Below are positions 46,887-53,193 of a DNA stretch of 64,000 nt, in pieces. Position numbers and translations under genes: made by a program. Source of the stretch: Lumbricus terrestris (taxonomy: Eukaryota; Annelida; Clitellata; Crassiclitellata; Lumbricidae); NCBI GenBank assembly GCA_949752735.1, contig OX457051.1:2369501-2433500 (forward strand), read 5' to 3'. The first letter of the stretch is position 1. Each line of letters begins with the position of its first letter. The notes beneath the pieces are model-generated. The model did not search any database. It saw nothing but the letters and a program-made list of their open reading frames with translations, and was not told the origin of the DNA.

Positions 46887-48935
46887 TGCGCACAATTCCG
46901 AAGGGGAAATTTTCCCTCCCCACATCATTCTAGAAAGAGATTTACGGCCCTGATCAGATGGTACTCGCAATTTTCGGAAAAGTCCTAAATGGAAGCATGT
47001 TGCTGGAGTGGAAGAATATTTGTGATTCTGAATAATACTAAGAGGGATAAAACGAGAATATTCATTTCACAATTCAGAAGGCGCCGAAAATCATATCGAA
47101 AGGGGAATAGGCTAATTTAATCATCGTACGTGATGTAACCTTGAATAAAATGGTCATTTATAATAATAATTTATTGTACGAGCGACGCTGGTGCCTACGT
47201 TTCTTTCCTCTGCCATGATTGTCCCGTCGGAGCGCACCAATTAAGCCTACGGGTTTACAGATGGCCTATTAAACCAAGGGGTGATGCAGGAGCAGCAAAT
47301 ACACGTTGGGTCAACTAAGAAACATTTCTCAGGTGGTTTGACCACTTTTTCAGGTAAAACAAAATAAAAACCATACAAGCAATAATAATAATAATGCTAA
47401 TACTACTTGTAAAGGATACTAAGGATAATACTAATACTACTTGTAAAAGAATGATAATAAGAATAACAATAATAATAATATTGTTATACTTATTATCATT
47501 CTATTCCTAGTAGTATTAGTATTATCCTTATTAGTATTATTAGGCTATTAATCGGTTTTGATGAAGAACAGCGTTTCATATGCATTCCTTCTATAATTTC
47601 TAAGCCGTGGGGAATGATGCACCTCAGCTAAGCAGCAACAATACGTGTAATTATCACCAGCAATAATAATGATATGAAAATGTTGAGATAAAATGAACAA
47701 AGAGAGGAGAAGGATAGGCTATAAAAGTAAAAATAATTAAAAACAAATAAGTGTAGCACGAGTTCAGAAAGCAACAAAACTTATGGACCAGTGGTGTAGT
47801 GGGCGCGAACTCGGGGGAACGCCGTTCCCGCACTTTTTCCAGGGAGGGAACGCGATCCCTCACTATTTTGCAGCATTTCTGCTGAAATAAATTAACAAAG
47901 AAGAATTCAAGACTCACAGTTTCAACTGCTTACTTACTGGAGCCTTTCGCAGTTTCGCAGATATAGCCTATTTATGTACTTTAGCATTAGGCCTAAGCCT
48001 TTACTATCTGTACTATCTGTACAGGTATGGAAACTGTTTGAATACTTGAATACAATATGTTACAAATAACAAATTCCTATGTATAAATTTACATAATTAC
48101 ATTTATTAATTTTTTGTTATTTTTTTACATTCAACAGTTTAAAAAATAGCGGAGCTCACACTATGTAAAATTCTTGCAAGATTGTACTTTTTGCTACAGT
48201 TGCTACTTCAATTTCCAGGCGTTCCCCCACTTCATTTTTGAGGACTACACCACTGTTATGGACCAAGTCAAATGACTTTGCGAATTGTAAAGGAAATTCG
48301 ATAGTAACGATTAAGCTTATTTTAAGACTGATCTACTTGCCCAATGACAAGAGGTTTTTCATGCTGAAAATAAGCTCTGGACAGATGGTCACCGTAGGAA
48401 AGCGCAGAGATCTGTTGTACGCCACTCGATAGTCGACGATGGTTGGATGTGTGTGATAATAGGTGATACGGTCGTAGACCTGGTAAACCATGAAACCTAC
48501 TCCAAACAGTAGAAGCATCGTCCACATAACCTTACGGATGATGGAACCAATTTTGTGGATTGATGGTTTGACTAGGTAAGACAAACCAACAATGGTTGCT
48601 TCTTCTGCAAAGATTTCCATCTGATGTCTCATTCCCATTCTCAGGATCTTGAAGAAACCCACTCTCTCATCATCTGTGATGGTTACATTCATCTCCTCTT
48701 TTATCTCTTCCATGGCTTCCAGATCTTCTCCATCAGGATCGGTCTGGCATCCACCGATTATCGTCGACTGACTCTCGCAACTACCTACGCTTAGTTCTGA
48801 AATATTTTGTGTTCTTTTGTTTTCCAATGACTTCCGTTGATTGTCTTCCTCTCTTTTGACACGCAGACCTTCGTCGATGTCAGTTGGATCCATTTCACCT
48901 TCCATCATATATTCGATCGTGTATGGATGACTCAT
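16516..48935 (-). CDS. DEG/ENaC (ASIC-like) sodium channel, seven exons
   Basis: Exons in transcript order: 48935-48337, 31846-31639, 25447-25351, 24544-24432 (or from 24574), 22492-22394, 20768-20639, 16970-16516. Phases match at every junction and give 566 codons plus stop (576 with the longer exon 4). The protein has a cytoplasmic N-terminus, TM1 followed by FPTVTICPE, a finger region, [33 protein letters not shown] with the cysteine-rich palm, [19 protein letters not shown] and TM2 ([20 protein letters not shown]). This is the family order, and 566 aa is a usual length. DEG/ENaC subunits form trimeric amiloride-sensitive Na+ channels in the plasma membrane, opened by protons, peptides or force; the ligand here is unknown. 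Introns total about 30 kb of nested transposons. No stop or frameshift was found in the exons. The weakest parts are exon 2 and its acceptor. Confidence 0.78.
17056..17176 (-). mobile_element. SINE 3' tail fragment with (TAAG)n
   Basis: (TAAG)n at 17056-17076, then ATTTTCTTTATTTCACCAC and TTGCAAACGCACAATG, the inverse of the SINE tail at 7320-7400. It abuts the LINE frame that begins at 17177. Confidence 0.5.
17534..18242. mobile_element. Mutator-like foldback element, TTTGCGCGC word
   Basis: 709 bp with perfect 9-bp duplication CTGAATACC (17525-17533, 18243-18251). Both ends are arrays of (A)TTTGCGCGC / GCGCGCAAA words separated by ACGTC/GACGG steps, forming inverted arms of about 75 and 130 bp. 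The middle holds a 31-bp tandem repeat (17685-17899). No coding capacity. Confidence 0.85.
17685..17899 (+). repeat. 31-bp tandem repeat, about 7 copies
   Basis: The unit contains GGTATCAATGTTTTCTACG followed by AAATGAGCGTTA. Copies differ by one or two bases. The repeat lies inside the foldback element. There are no unique spacers, so it is not CRISPR-like. Confidence 0.88.
18606..19468. mobile_element. hAT-type non-autonomous element, 863 bp
   Basis: Perfect 8-bp duplication ATTCCAGC (18598-18605, 19469-19476). Ends CAGTGGCGTAGCAATAGG / CCTTGCTACGCCACTG. Near each end 'gcacaagggcccccgg' is repeated, including GTGCAGTGCACAAGGGC. The interior (AT-rich) shows no transposase. It is inserted in the LINE C-terminal domain. 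Confidence 0.92.
19608..20030 (-). mobile_element. L2-type LINE 3' end
   Basis: On the - strand: [39 protein letters not shown], then a decayed end and a 3' tail GCTGTATAAATTGTCG with (TTA)n at 19605-19640. This is the L2-like C-terminal motif order (LVFKxLHGxAPxYI). Confidence 0.65.
20035..20525 (+). repeat. ~450-bp interspersed repeat (copy 1)
   Basis: The same sequence, inverted, is at 37926-38321. Shared blocks include GGTGGCGATACGCTGGCAG, CACAAGTGACATAGCGACC, AAGGTGTCATGATGTGGAG and ACTCAGACAGAGAGTGGCG. It has no long open frame common to both copies and is probably a SINE-like family. Confidence 0.75.
20639..20768 (-). CDS. DEG/ENaC exon 6 (LPxPYGxC and cysteine-rich palm)
   Basis: 130 nt, acceptor TTTTTTGTAG, phase 0 to 1. 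It encodes MLPTPYGDC, then [10 protein letters not shown] and [14 protein letters not shown]-x-PYG-x-C and C-x-C are hallmark motifs. The donor GTTCGC is weak, but its phase joins exactly to exon 7, so that [14 protein letters not shown] has the same spacing as MPG-x-x-x-YCTPEQY-type text of ASICs. Confidence 0.9.
20838..20905 (-). mobile_element. LINE/SINE 3' tail fragment
   Basis: Inverse of the L2-type 3' end (TATATAGCGCCTCTCA ... CAGAGGCGCTCCCAGTG). Similar solo tails are at 5160-5215 and 24650-24700. Confidence 0.6.
20950..21590 (+). mobile_element. CR1/Jockey-type LINE C-terminus fragment
   Basis: The frame to 21363 reads [32 protein letters not shown] and FLTRMLYRI, stop. This matches the family of the interrupted LINE at 42613-46640 ([30 protein letters not shown]). 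A tail with TTATC repeats ends near 21590. Confidence 0.75.
21690..21968 (-). mobile_element. L2-type LINE C-terminus fragment
   Basis: The - strand frame [20 protein letters not shown] ... [13 protein letters not shown] is the usual L2/CR1 ending (LLVPRxR...G.RAF...FKxxLKTxLF), followed by a short decayed 3' region. It lies in the intron between channel exons 5 and 6. Confidence 0.6.
21969..22393. repeat. (ATTC)n-type repeat and non-coding intron sequence
   Basis: 22085-22125 is an imperfect (CATT)n microsatellite. Nothing else is supported up to exon 5 of the channel gene. Confidence 0.5.
22394..22492 (-). CDS. DEG/ENaC exon 5 (LHDPN strand)
   Basis: 99 nt, phase 0 to 0, acceptor TTTGTAG, donor GTAGGG. 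It encodes [19 protein letters not shown] followed by [14 protein letters not shown]. Joined after GFK of exon 4 it gives the family's G-x-V/I-x-x-H-x-P ... G-F-x-V-x-x-G-x-x-T pattern. It is too short to stand out as an open frame. Confidence 0.88.
22493..23749. repeat. intron sequence with (GGAT)n microsatellite
   Basis: 23157-23215 is a (TGGA)n/(GGAT)n microsatellite. The rest (22493-23156, 23216-23749) shows no exon or recognisable repeat. Confidence 0.5.
23750..24129. mobile_element. 380-bp foldback MITE sharing CCAGCTTC interior words
   Basis: The 47-bp terminal inverted repeats (23750-23796, 24083-24129) start GGTACTATAATTTTAATTC and are nearly perfect. The interior repeats (A)TCCAGCTTC(T/C)ATT four or five times, the same word that fills the interior of the foldback at 7561-8326 despite unrelated ends. 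No target duplication is seen. Confidence 0.8.
24432..24544 (-). CDS. DEG/ENaC exon 4 (GLxLxL beta-strand)
   Basis: Encodes [20 protein letters not shown] ... SPAVGFK and ends at donor GTAAGC in phase 0. PG-x-x-x-GL-x-L-x-L is a family signature. Two phase-compatible acceptors exist: GCAAG before 24544 and GGCAG before 24574, the latter adding [10 protein letters not shown]. The usual GxCYxFN motif just upstream is not evident in either version. Confidence 0.85.
24624..24985 (-). mobile_element. tRNA-derived SINE with L2-like tail
   Basis: On the - strand, a tRNA-like head (GGGGCGCGATGATGTATTGG ... B-box GGTTCGATTCC near 24905-24917), a body with AAGCAAGTCCTTCACTTGC, then a 3' end like an L2 LINE (GGAGCACCTCTGAGTAGCG, GGGGCGCTATAGC) and AT-rich tail. 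The SINE at 59768 has the same body phrase. A shared 3' end with a LINE is how such SINEs borrow LINE machinery. Confidence 0.78.
25351..25447 (-). CDS. DEG/ENaC exon 3 (finger, first cysteines)
   Basis: 97 nt between acceptor GGTAG and donor GTAAGC, phase 0 to 1. It encodes [19 protein letters not shown] followed by [10 protein letters not shown]. The spacing ISC-x5-C resembles the family's C-x-F-x-G-x-x-C segment at the palm/finger boundary. Confidence 0.65.
25817..25955 (+). repeat. CAACTGGTCCACCGA word array
   Basis: About ten direct copies of (GA)CAACTGGTCC(ACC) with variants. They may be the subterminal array of a foldback element whose second arm is missing; the next foldback starts at 25979. 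Confidence 0.7.
25979..26794. mobile_element. foldback element with ~100-bp arms and 97-bp repeats
   Basis: Arms 25979-26079 and 26694-26794 are inverted copies with few differences (starting AGTAGTATAACTAAGAGTTC). Inside, three diverged copies of about 97 bp (26072-26170, 26201-26297, 26298-26391) each carry CCTATTGTGCTAGTA and GGCCGACTCTCGGCC, itself palindromic. No coding capacity. Confidence 0.8.
27583..29192 (+). mobile_element. hAT transposon with decayed transposase
   Basis: Ends CAGGCGCGGATTTAG (27583) and inverse of CAGAGGCGGATCCAGG (29192). The flanks share only CTTGC (5 bp), so this may be a short-duplication hAT subgroup or an eroded copy. 27719-28885 (+) encodes, across frameshifts, [40 protein letters not shown] and [13 protein letters not shown], then the C-terminal dimerisation motif [20 protein letters not shown]. 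The order fits hAT/THAP12-like transposases. Not functional. Confidence 0.82.
29042..29123. repeat. (TA)n microsatellite, ~82 bp
   Basis: An uninterrupted TA dinucleotide run between two AGGCC-containing flanks, within the 3' part of the hAT element. Confidence 0.97.
30979..31432. mobile_element. foldback element with GGTTTCAAATTAC ends
   Basis: Ends TTGTAAGGGTTTCAAATTAC (30979) and inverse GTAATTTGAAACCTTTATA-type end (31432). ATTACCCCT words repeat near the left end. Inner inverted segments around 31109-31180 and 31250-31320 (ATCCCGCT / AAGTGGGATGACGG) fold back as well. It interrupts the outer LINE between NNKGP and HDNITGEM. The duplication is short (2-3 bp, CG/CCG) or unclear. A fragment of another copy is at 1037-1135. 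Confidence 0.75.
31639..31846 (-). CDS. DEG/ENaC candidate exon 2 (finger domain)
   Basis: An open, coding-like exon: [17 protein letters not shown] ... [14 protein letters not shown] ... [14 protein letters not shown], then donor GTAAGA in phase 0, matching the phase-0 start of exon 3. The acceptor at 31847 (GTGCTAAG) fits the phase-2 donor of exon 1. An alternative acceptor at 31857 would break phase. The finger domain is the least conserved part of the family, so assignment rests on position, strand, phase and coding character rather than motif. Confidence 0.5.
31935..32829. other. intron sequence, no feature until the microsatellite
   Basis: AT-rich, no supported gene. ATGTATG-type words increase toward the microsatellite from about 32480. 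Confidence 0.5.
32830..33003. repeat. (TACA)n microsatellite
   Basis: A long TACA/CATA tetranucleotide array. The TAGGGTG element copy 1 is inserted at its right edge and its continuation is 35300-35347. All Tyr/His/Thr- or Met/Tyr/Val/Cys-repeat frames here are artefacts. Confidence 0.97.
33004..35299. mobile_element. TAGGGTGTCCCA element, copy 1 (2296 bp)
   Basis: Flanked by the 8-bp duplication ATACATAC within the (TACA)n array. Ends TAGGGTGTCCCA / TGGGACACCCTA lead long, imperfect terminal repeats of roughly 300 bp (ATGCAGTCCC, AAAAAGTTTCC, ATGGTCC shared by both ends). The interior has short open frames on both strands (33550-33975 +, 33389-33727 -, 34603-34842 +), conserved in the other copies, but I recognise no transposase. 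It is either non-autonomous or from an unfamiliar family. Confidence 0.92.
35300..35347. repeat. (TACA)n between element copies 1 and 2
   Basis: 48 bases of pure TACA repeat separating the two insertions. Each copy carries its own ATACATAC duplication. Confidence 0.95.
35348..37615. mobile_element. TAGGGTGTCCCA element, copy 2 (2268 bp)
   Basis: Nearly identical to copies 1 and 3. It is 28 bp shorter, mainly through a deletion at about 35900 (the CTACACAACAAATC part is missing) and a one-base loss near 36211 that shifts the frame. Substitutions such as aacGaga for aacCaga at about 36788 are visible. Flanked by ATACATAC. Confidence 0.92.
37616..37693. repeat. (TACA)n microsatellite
   Basis: Continuation of the tetranucleotide array after element copy 2, ending in CATCATCA next to the LINE 3' end at 37694. 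Confidence 0.95.
37694..37925 (-). mobile_element. RTE-like LINE C-terminus
   Basis: The - strand frame reads [20 protein letters not shown] then [20 protein letters not shown] then [20 protein letters not shown] and stop, the usual end of a widespread RTE-like ORF. The TGATGATG tail merges into the microsatellite at 37693. Confidence 0.8.
37926..38321 (-). repeat. ~450-bp interspersed repeat (copy 2, inverted)
   Basis: Inverse of 20140-20525 with moderate divergence: CCGACGCCACTCTCTGTCTG, CACATCATGACACCTTGAAG, CGCTATGTCACTTGTGCCG and CTGCCAGCGTATCGCCACC all occur in reversed order. Confidence 0.78.
38322..39397 (+). mobile_element. chimeric L2-type LINE reverse transcriptase
   Basis: Two overlapping reverse transcriptase segments follow each other. 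The first reads [16 protein letters not shown] ... [19 protein letters not shown] ... [19 protein letters not shown] and decays at about 38760. The second restarts upstream of the same motif ([20 protein letters not shown]) and continues [62 protein letters not shown] up to the insertion at 39398; it resumes at 41747 ([10 protein letters not shown]). The YADD box is not intact. This is a recombinant or template-switched dead copy. Confidence 0.75.
39398..41742. mobile_element. 2.35-kb element with TTACGTCAGTGAC words
   Basis: Ends GGGCAATTCCAC / GTGGAATTGCCC, with a 4-bp AGCT on both sides (39394-39397, 41743-41746). The word TTACGTCAGTGAC or its inverse occurs at about 39759, 39911, 39949, 41328, 41351, 41539 and 41716, in both orientations and concentrated toward the ends. 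The interior is AT-rich with no recognised protein. It splits the LINE at TRKQL, and removal restores the frame. Confidence 0.78.
41821..42612. other. no supported gene
   Basis: After the decayed end of the L2 LINE there is non-coding sequence. The overlapping - strand frames at 42236-42586 have no recognisable domain. Confidence 0.45.
42613..46640 (+). mobile_element. CR1/Jockey-type LINE split by TAGGGTG element copy 3
   Basis: Segments 42613-43834 and 46131-46640 form one reverse transcriptase: [53 protein letters not shown], frameshift near 43200, [19 protein letters not shown] text, [61 protein letters not shown] then [15 protein letters not shown] after the insertion, [13 protein letters not shown]. 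The YADD catalytic motif is intact. One frameshift and the insertion make it inactive. It sits in channel intron 1. Confidence 0.88.
43835..46130. mobile_element. TAGGGTGTCCCA element, copy 3 (2296 bp)
   Basis: Flanked by the perfect 8-bp duplication GTGACCAT (43827-43834, 46131-46138) inside the LINE codon run for LGVTI. Its length is exactly that of copy 1 and it is near-identical throughout, so the insertions are recent. Removal plus one duplication copy restores the LINE frame. Confidence 0.95.
46845..46885. repeat. (TA)n microsatellite
   Basis: 41 bases of AT repeat in channel intron 1. Confidence 0.95.
47421..47529. repeat. long imperfect palindrome next to (AAT)n
   Basis: 47421-47469 and 47481-47529 are inverted copies (AAGGATAATACTAATACTAC / its inverse GTAGTATTAGTATTATCCTT-like) around an (ATA)n loop. 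A related direct copy of TACTACTTGTAAA(G/A)GA precedes it at about 47401. It would form a roughly 49-bp imperfect hairpin. Confidence 0.8.
47789..48255. mobile_element. hAT MITE, 467 bp
   Basis: Perfect 8-bp duplication TTATGGAC (47781-47788, 48256-48263). Ends CAGTGGTGTAGT / GGACTACACCACTG, followed inside by GGGGGAACGCCGTTCCCGC and its counterpart GCGTTCCCCCAC. The right end lies 81 bp from channel exon 1. Confidence 0.92.
48337..48935 (-). CDS. DEG/ENaC exon 1: N-terminus and TM1
   Basis: Start chosen at [13 protein letters not shown] (ATG at 48935), because an acceptor-like TGTAG precedes it at about 48945, suggesting a 5' UTR intron. The frame is open to 48968, which would add MFLTRSVGKLK. 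A long acidic N-terminus (about 130 aa, [13 protein letters not shown]) precedes [13 protein letters not shown], the position of the conserved His-Gly pair, here Val-Gly. TM1 is [19 protein letters not shown], followed by FPTVTICPE, a hallmark just outside TM1. The exon ends at donor GTAGAT in phase 2. Confidence 0.85.
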
Positions 48936-48968
48936 CTTCAGTTTACCTACAGATCGAGTTAAGAACAT

Positions 48969-49506
48969 GCTTTAACTGTGTGTCAAAGGTATATTGAGAT
49001 TAAAATGCAATGTTGTGCCTTGCAAAGGCAGTCTAAGAGACTGTAGCCTAGATGTTATTGGTCCAGAGAGAACTATTGATTAATATTATAAACTAGTACA
49101 CTGAGTCTATGTTATTTTAAAAAAGAATCAGTCAGATTTCACTGTTTAATAATTAGGCATTCCTATAATTAATTAGCAACTTCTCTAGCGCCCATCAATA
49201 CGACACAAGGCGACAACCACATCAGAACCTAGTCGTCGCCCAAGCATAGAAATGTTCCGAAGACCAGACCACTAGACTAGGTTAGAAAGTAATATATAAT
49301 TATAATTAATTGATGTGATCCATCGATTACCGAATATCTGTGGATACGAAAGTGCGTAATGGAAAACTCACAATGCATATTATTGTGGGTGACTTGCAAA
49401 TATCACTATGCGGTATTTGTAAGTCATCCCAAATAGTTCGAACTGCTTATATTAGCTCTTCTGTGGGTTTGATTAGTGCTGCTCGTTGTTGTCTTATCCA
49501 TCCTCT
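48969..49506. other. region upstream of the channel start, no gene seen
   Basis: Presumed 5' flank or first intron of the channel gene. No TATA or initiator can be assigned confidently. An acceptor-like TGTAG just before 48943 (- strand) suggests that the true promoter is farther upstream. Confidence 0.4.
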
Positions 49507-50189
49507 CAGGCCCGCATTACGGTAGGTGCTAAGTGTGCTGCAGCACCCGGGCCCGCGGTTTGAGGGGCCCGCATTTTCCGGAAATTATAAAATTTCTTAG
49601 CGAGTATGCTGAAACATTAATGGCCAAAATACCAATATCATCGTCCACGAAATTTTGCAAAGTTCTGCCACACATCAGATATATTAGCTTGAACTAGCAG
49701 TTTATGAATTGGTTGAAGTCGAAGGCACTTATTATTAGTCTATTATATTGTTGAGAAATATGGCCTTTTAACAGTGATGTCATAAAGAAAGGTTATGCAG
49801 GTCAGTCATTCTCAATTGCGTCTTGAAATACGAGAAATAGAGCTAGAAGGAGTGTTATTGGTAACTTTTAATTTCTGAAACCTATAGTCTATCATCTTCT
49901 TCTCTAGTGTTCTGCTTCTTATGCAGTTTGAAATGTCTGACGTCGCCATTCATCTCTATCCTCGACACTTCTTCGAGCTTCTTTCCATAATCATCCATAT
50001 CCGATCATTCAAATTCAACCAGACACCATCTATCGTGGAAGTCGTCTTGTTCGCTCCCTTGGTTCGTAGCAGTGAGTCTGCTCTCAGACTGTGTCCTACG
50101 CACTTTGTCTCTCGTTCATTGTGACACAGTGTAGACCTACTCTATCAGGGATCTTTCTTCGCCGATCCATCCGAGACCTTGGTACAAGA

Positions 50190-53100
50190 CAAAGCTCGAG
50201 GGTACGTACCATACGTATTAGGGTGCCAATGAAATATACAGGAAAAAATAAAGTTTTGAATTTCTTAGGTCTCATCCTCTGAAAATGTTCCTTTATATAT
50301 GGAAGTTACTCAGAGAAAAAATGAATAAAATATATGAACATTTAGAGGATGCACCATGCTCCTGAAGTTGTATATAGTAATATGTGCCGTGATGCTAGTT
50401 AATTCCTGACATAATGGTCTGTCTCAGTATTGAGAAGTTAACTCTGTGGATTACTAACAGTTCTGGTTATATCTGCAGTGCTTTATATCAGTTCTCTATC
50501 ATATCTACATATTATCTGTTTTATATTAAATTTCTATTCTATAACATCACTAGCACAGAGGGGGGAAGGAAAATGTTAAAATCCCGAACCCATGCATTGA
50601 CTTGAAACTTGCGCGGGTTGAAGACCGTCATTGTACGAAAAAAAACAGGTTACAATAAACAGAAGGAAACGATAGAAGGGAGTAAGGTAGGCCTATAACT
50701 AGATGACAGTTTTATTGAAAATCCAGACAGCAATACAGATTGTGATGGAAGCAATACAGCTGAAGATGAAGGCAGTGATGTGAAAATTCCTGCGGTAAAG
50801 GAAAGGAAGACAGCAAAGCCAAAAGTACATAATTAATCATGATGCAGTATCAGCACTGCAGGATAGAACATAGGTATTGGACAGAAAATTTAATGCAACA
50901 TATATTTTCCTGGCAACTGCAGCCTCATCTCTAGGTCACAGTCCATCGGAATTAATTCTTAAAAGAAATCCGTACGATTGGCACAAATGTAGCATCGCGC
51001 ATCTACTGCTTTAAAAAAGCAAGCATTTTCCTTCAACAGTATTCCTGGTCCTCTGACGATACATTGGGATGGTAAGACATTGCCTGCTCTCACAGGTAAA
51101 GACACCGTTGAACGTCTGGCAGTCATAGCATCTGGAGATAGTGAGTTGAAGATTCTCGGGTCCCAAAGTTATGCAGTGCATGGTTCTGGTGAGGCACAGG
51201 CTGCAGCAGTATTTTAAATGGTTGACAAATGGAAACTCAGTGAATGTGCCCAGCTGATGTGTTTTGACACAAGTACTAGTATCCCAGACAACAAAGCGGG
51301 AGCTTTATCACATACTGTAGCAAAAACTTCACAAGCAGCTCATTAGCGTGGCATGCAGGCAGGCATCATTTACACGAGCCAAATGTCGAAAAAGTATTTG
51401 ATACGCTTATGGGATGTTCTAGTGGCCCACATGACAGTCTCTTTGTAATGTTTTCTACTGCATGGATTCACATTGACATTACTTTCATCCTATGAACTTA
51501 AACCGCTGAAAGAAAACTTCAGGTGATTTCTTCGTGAGTAGCTGCAACAGTATCATCCAAGAGTTGACTACGGTACAAGGAGTTGATGCGGTTGTCGCTG
51601 TTGTTTGTAGGAAATGAACCTTTTGCCAGCAATCCTTATCATCACACCTTGAGCCTGTAACAGGGCATAATGGACGGGAACTTTTTTAAGCAGTATAAAA
51701 ATTTACTTGTTTCACCCATGCACAGTTTCGTTTGCCAGCTTCTGAACTGCCGGGGCTTAACAGTTTTACATAGATCTATTTGTGGTTAGACTACAATTAT
51801 CTCAAAGCATGACACACACGCACAACAGCAACTTCTGTTCCACGATACGTCTTACACATATTGTAAGATCTTGTAGTCTACCGCAGTGCAAGCAAACCCG
51901 TTGCAGGTGTATCCATAAAAACTTTCATGTGACATGTGCGGCACTTGAGTGGGTCACTTCTCGGTCTTGCCTTTTTTTATTCTGAACTTACGGTTACGGA
52001 AAAAGTTGACATGCATGGTTGCAGCCATGAGTAAGTTTGGTGAAGAAGATTCTCCAGTTCGAGTGACAACATCTATGAAAAACAGCTGTCTCGTTTTGTG
52101 TCACGAAACACAAAGAATTTTTTTACTTCCATGGGTATCCCACAAGATTTTCTTTTGCAAGATCCAAGCTTTTGGAACCCCATTAAAACATATAATCACA
52201 GCAGAGTGCAGGGCATAAGAGCTGAAGGTGGTACAAAACGACACAACTGAATGGGGCGTTGCATTGAAACAGATGTTCAAGTCTGCCATCACAAACCAGG
52301 AGGAGCAAAAGCAATATCTACTTTAGGTGGTTGAAAGCCATCACCAGCACTTTTAAGCACCCAAAAACGTTTGCTCAGTCAAAGACTGGACAACCAATAG
52401 CATTTTTAAACACTGAACCAATGTGGAACACTTCATTTGTATTCTGCACAATGCAGAGCATTCTGCTATACATAGCGGCTTACGAGATTCCATATTGCAG
52501 ATTTTCAAAACTTCACAGGACGGTGCAACCAGTAAATGTTATCTGATTGGTACAAAACTTTATATGTTTCAGTTTTATGGCTAAATGAACAAAACTAAGG
52601 GATGAGACCTAAAAAAACTCAAACTTTGTTTTTCATTGGCACCCTAATACGTATTCTATTTTGTGAAAGGCACGTACGTATTTTAACGTACCTATTTTAG
52701 GGTACGTAAGCAATAATAAAATGCGTTAGCCTCGTCATTGCTCATTACAAGAATGTTCAATTTAATTTAAGCAAACGATAACAGCCAAGTATAGGGCTTT
52801 CAGCGTATACAGAATTGCTGCAATGCTATATTTTAAGTCTATGTTTATCCAGCATACATTGCACTTAATGCACTAATTAATGTCAGTTAGTCAGATCAGT
52901 TCTGCTGCAGCACTTAAAAGTCCAACTCCTAGGTAAAGGTTGAACAGTTGCATTAAAATAATTATAACAGAAAAATTTATCGAATTAAATTTACTGCTAC
53001 GTTACCAAAAATACCGATTTCAATGACGCATACTGTTGACTGCATGTATGCGTACATGTAGGCTATGGGTCGCGAAGTAAGCCATAAACAAAATTTTTGT

Positions 53101-53193
53101 TTATGGTGCTTACCATACGTGTATTGTATGTTTTAAAAGGTACTTACGTATTTTAACGTATTCTATTTTAGGGTACGCGTACCCTCGAGCTAT
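50190..53193. mobile_element. Mutator-like foldback element, GGTACG/TACGTA words
   Basis: Perfect 9-bp duplication GGTACAAGA (50181-50189, 53194-53202). Both ends share AGCTCGAGGGTACG. Subterminal zones repeat TACGTATTTTAACGTA and TTTTAGGGTACG (52650-52710, 53100-53180). It contains the TAGGGTGCC element 50219-52646. Confidence 0.82.
50219..52646 (+). mobile_element. TAGGGTGCC-ended transposon with decayed transposase
   Basis: 2428 bp, perfect 8-bp duplication ATACGTAT (50211-50218, 52647-52654). Ends TAGGGTGCCAATGAAA and inverse; AGGTCTCATCC follows in both. On the + strand, broken frames read PGPLTIHWDGKTLPALTGKD, VERLAVIASGDSELKILG, GSGEAQAAAVF, AQLMCFDTSTSIPDNKAG. This is a protein family I associate with DNA transposons in many invertebrates (IHWDGK..L.GK ... 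SGDG..K.LG ... FDT..SNTG), superfamily uncertain. Related fragments occur at 61480-62277. Confidence 0.78.
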
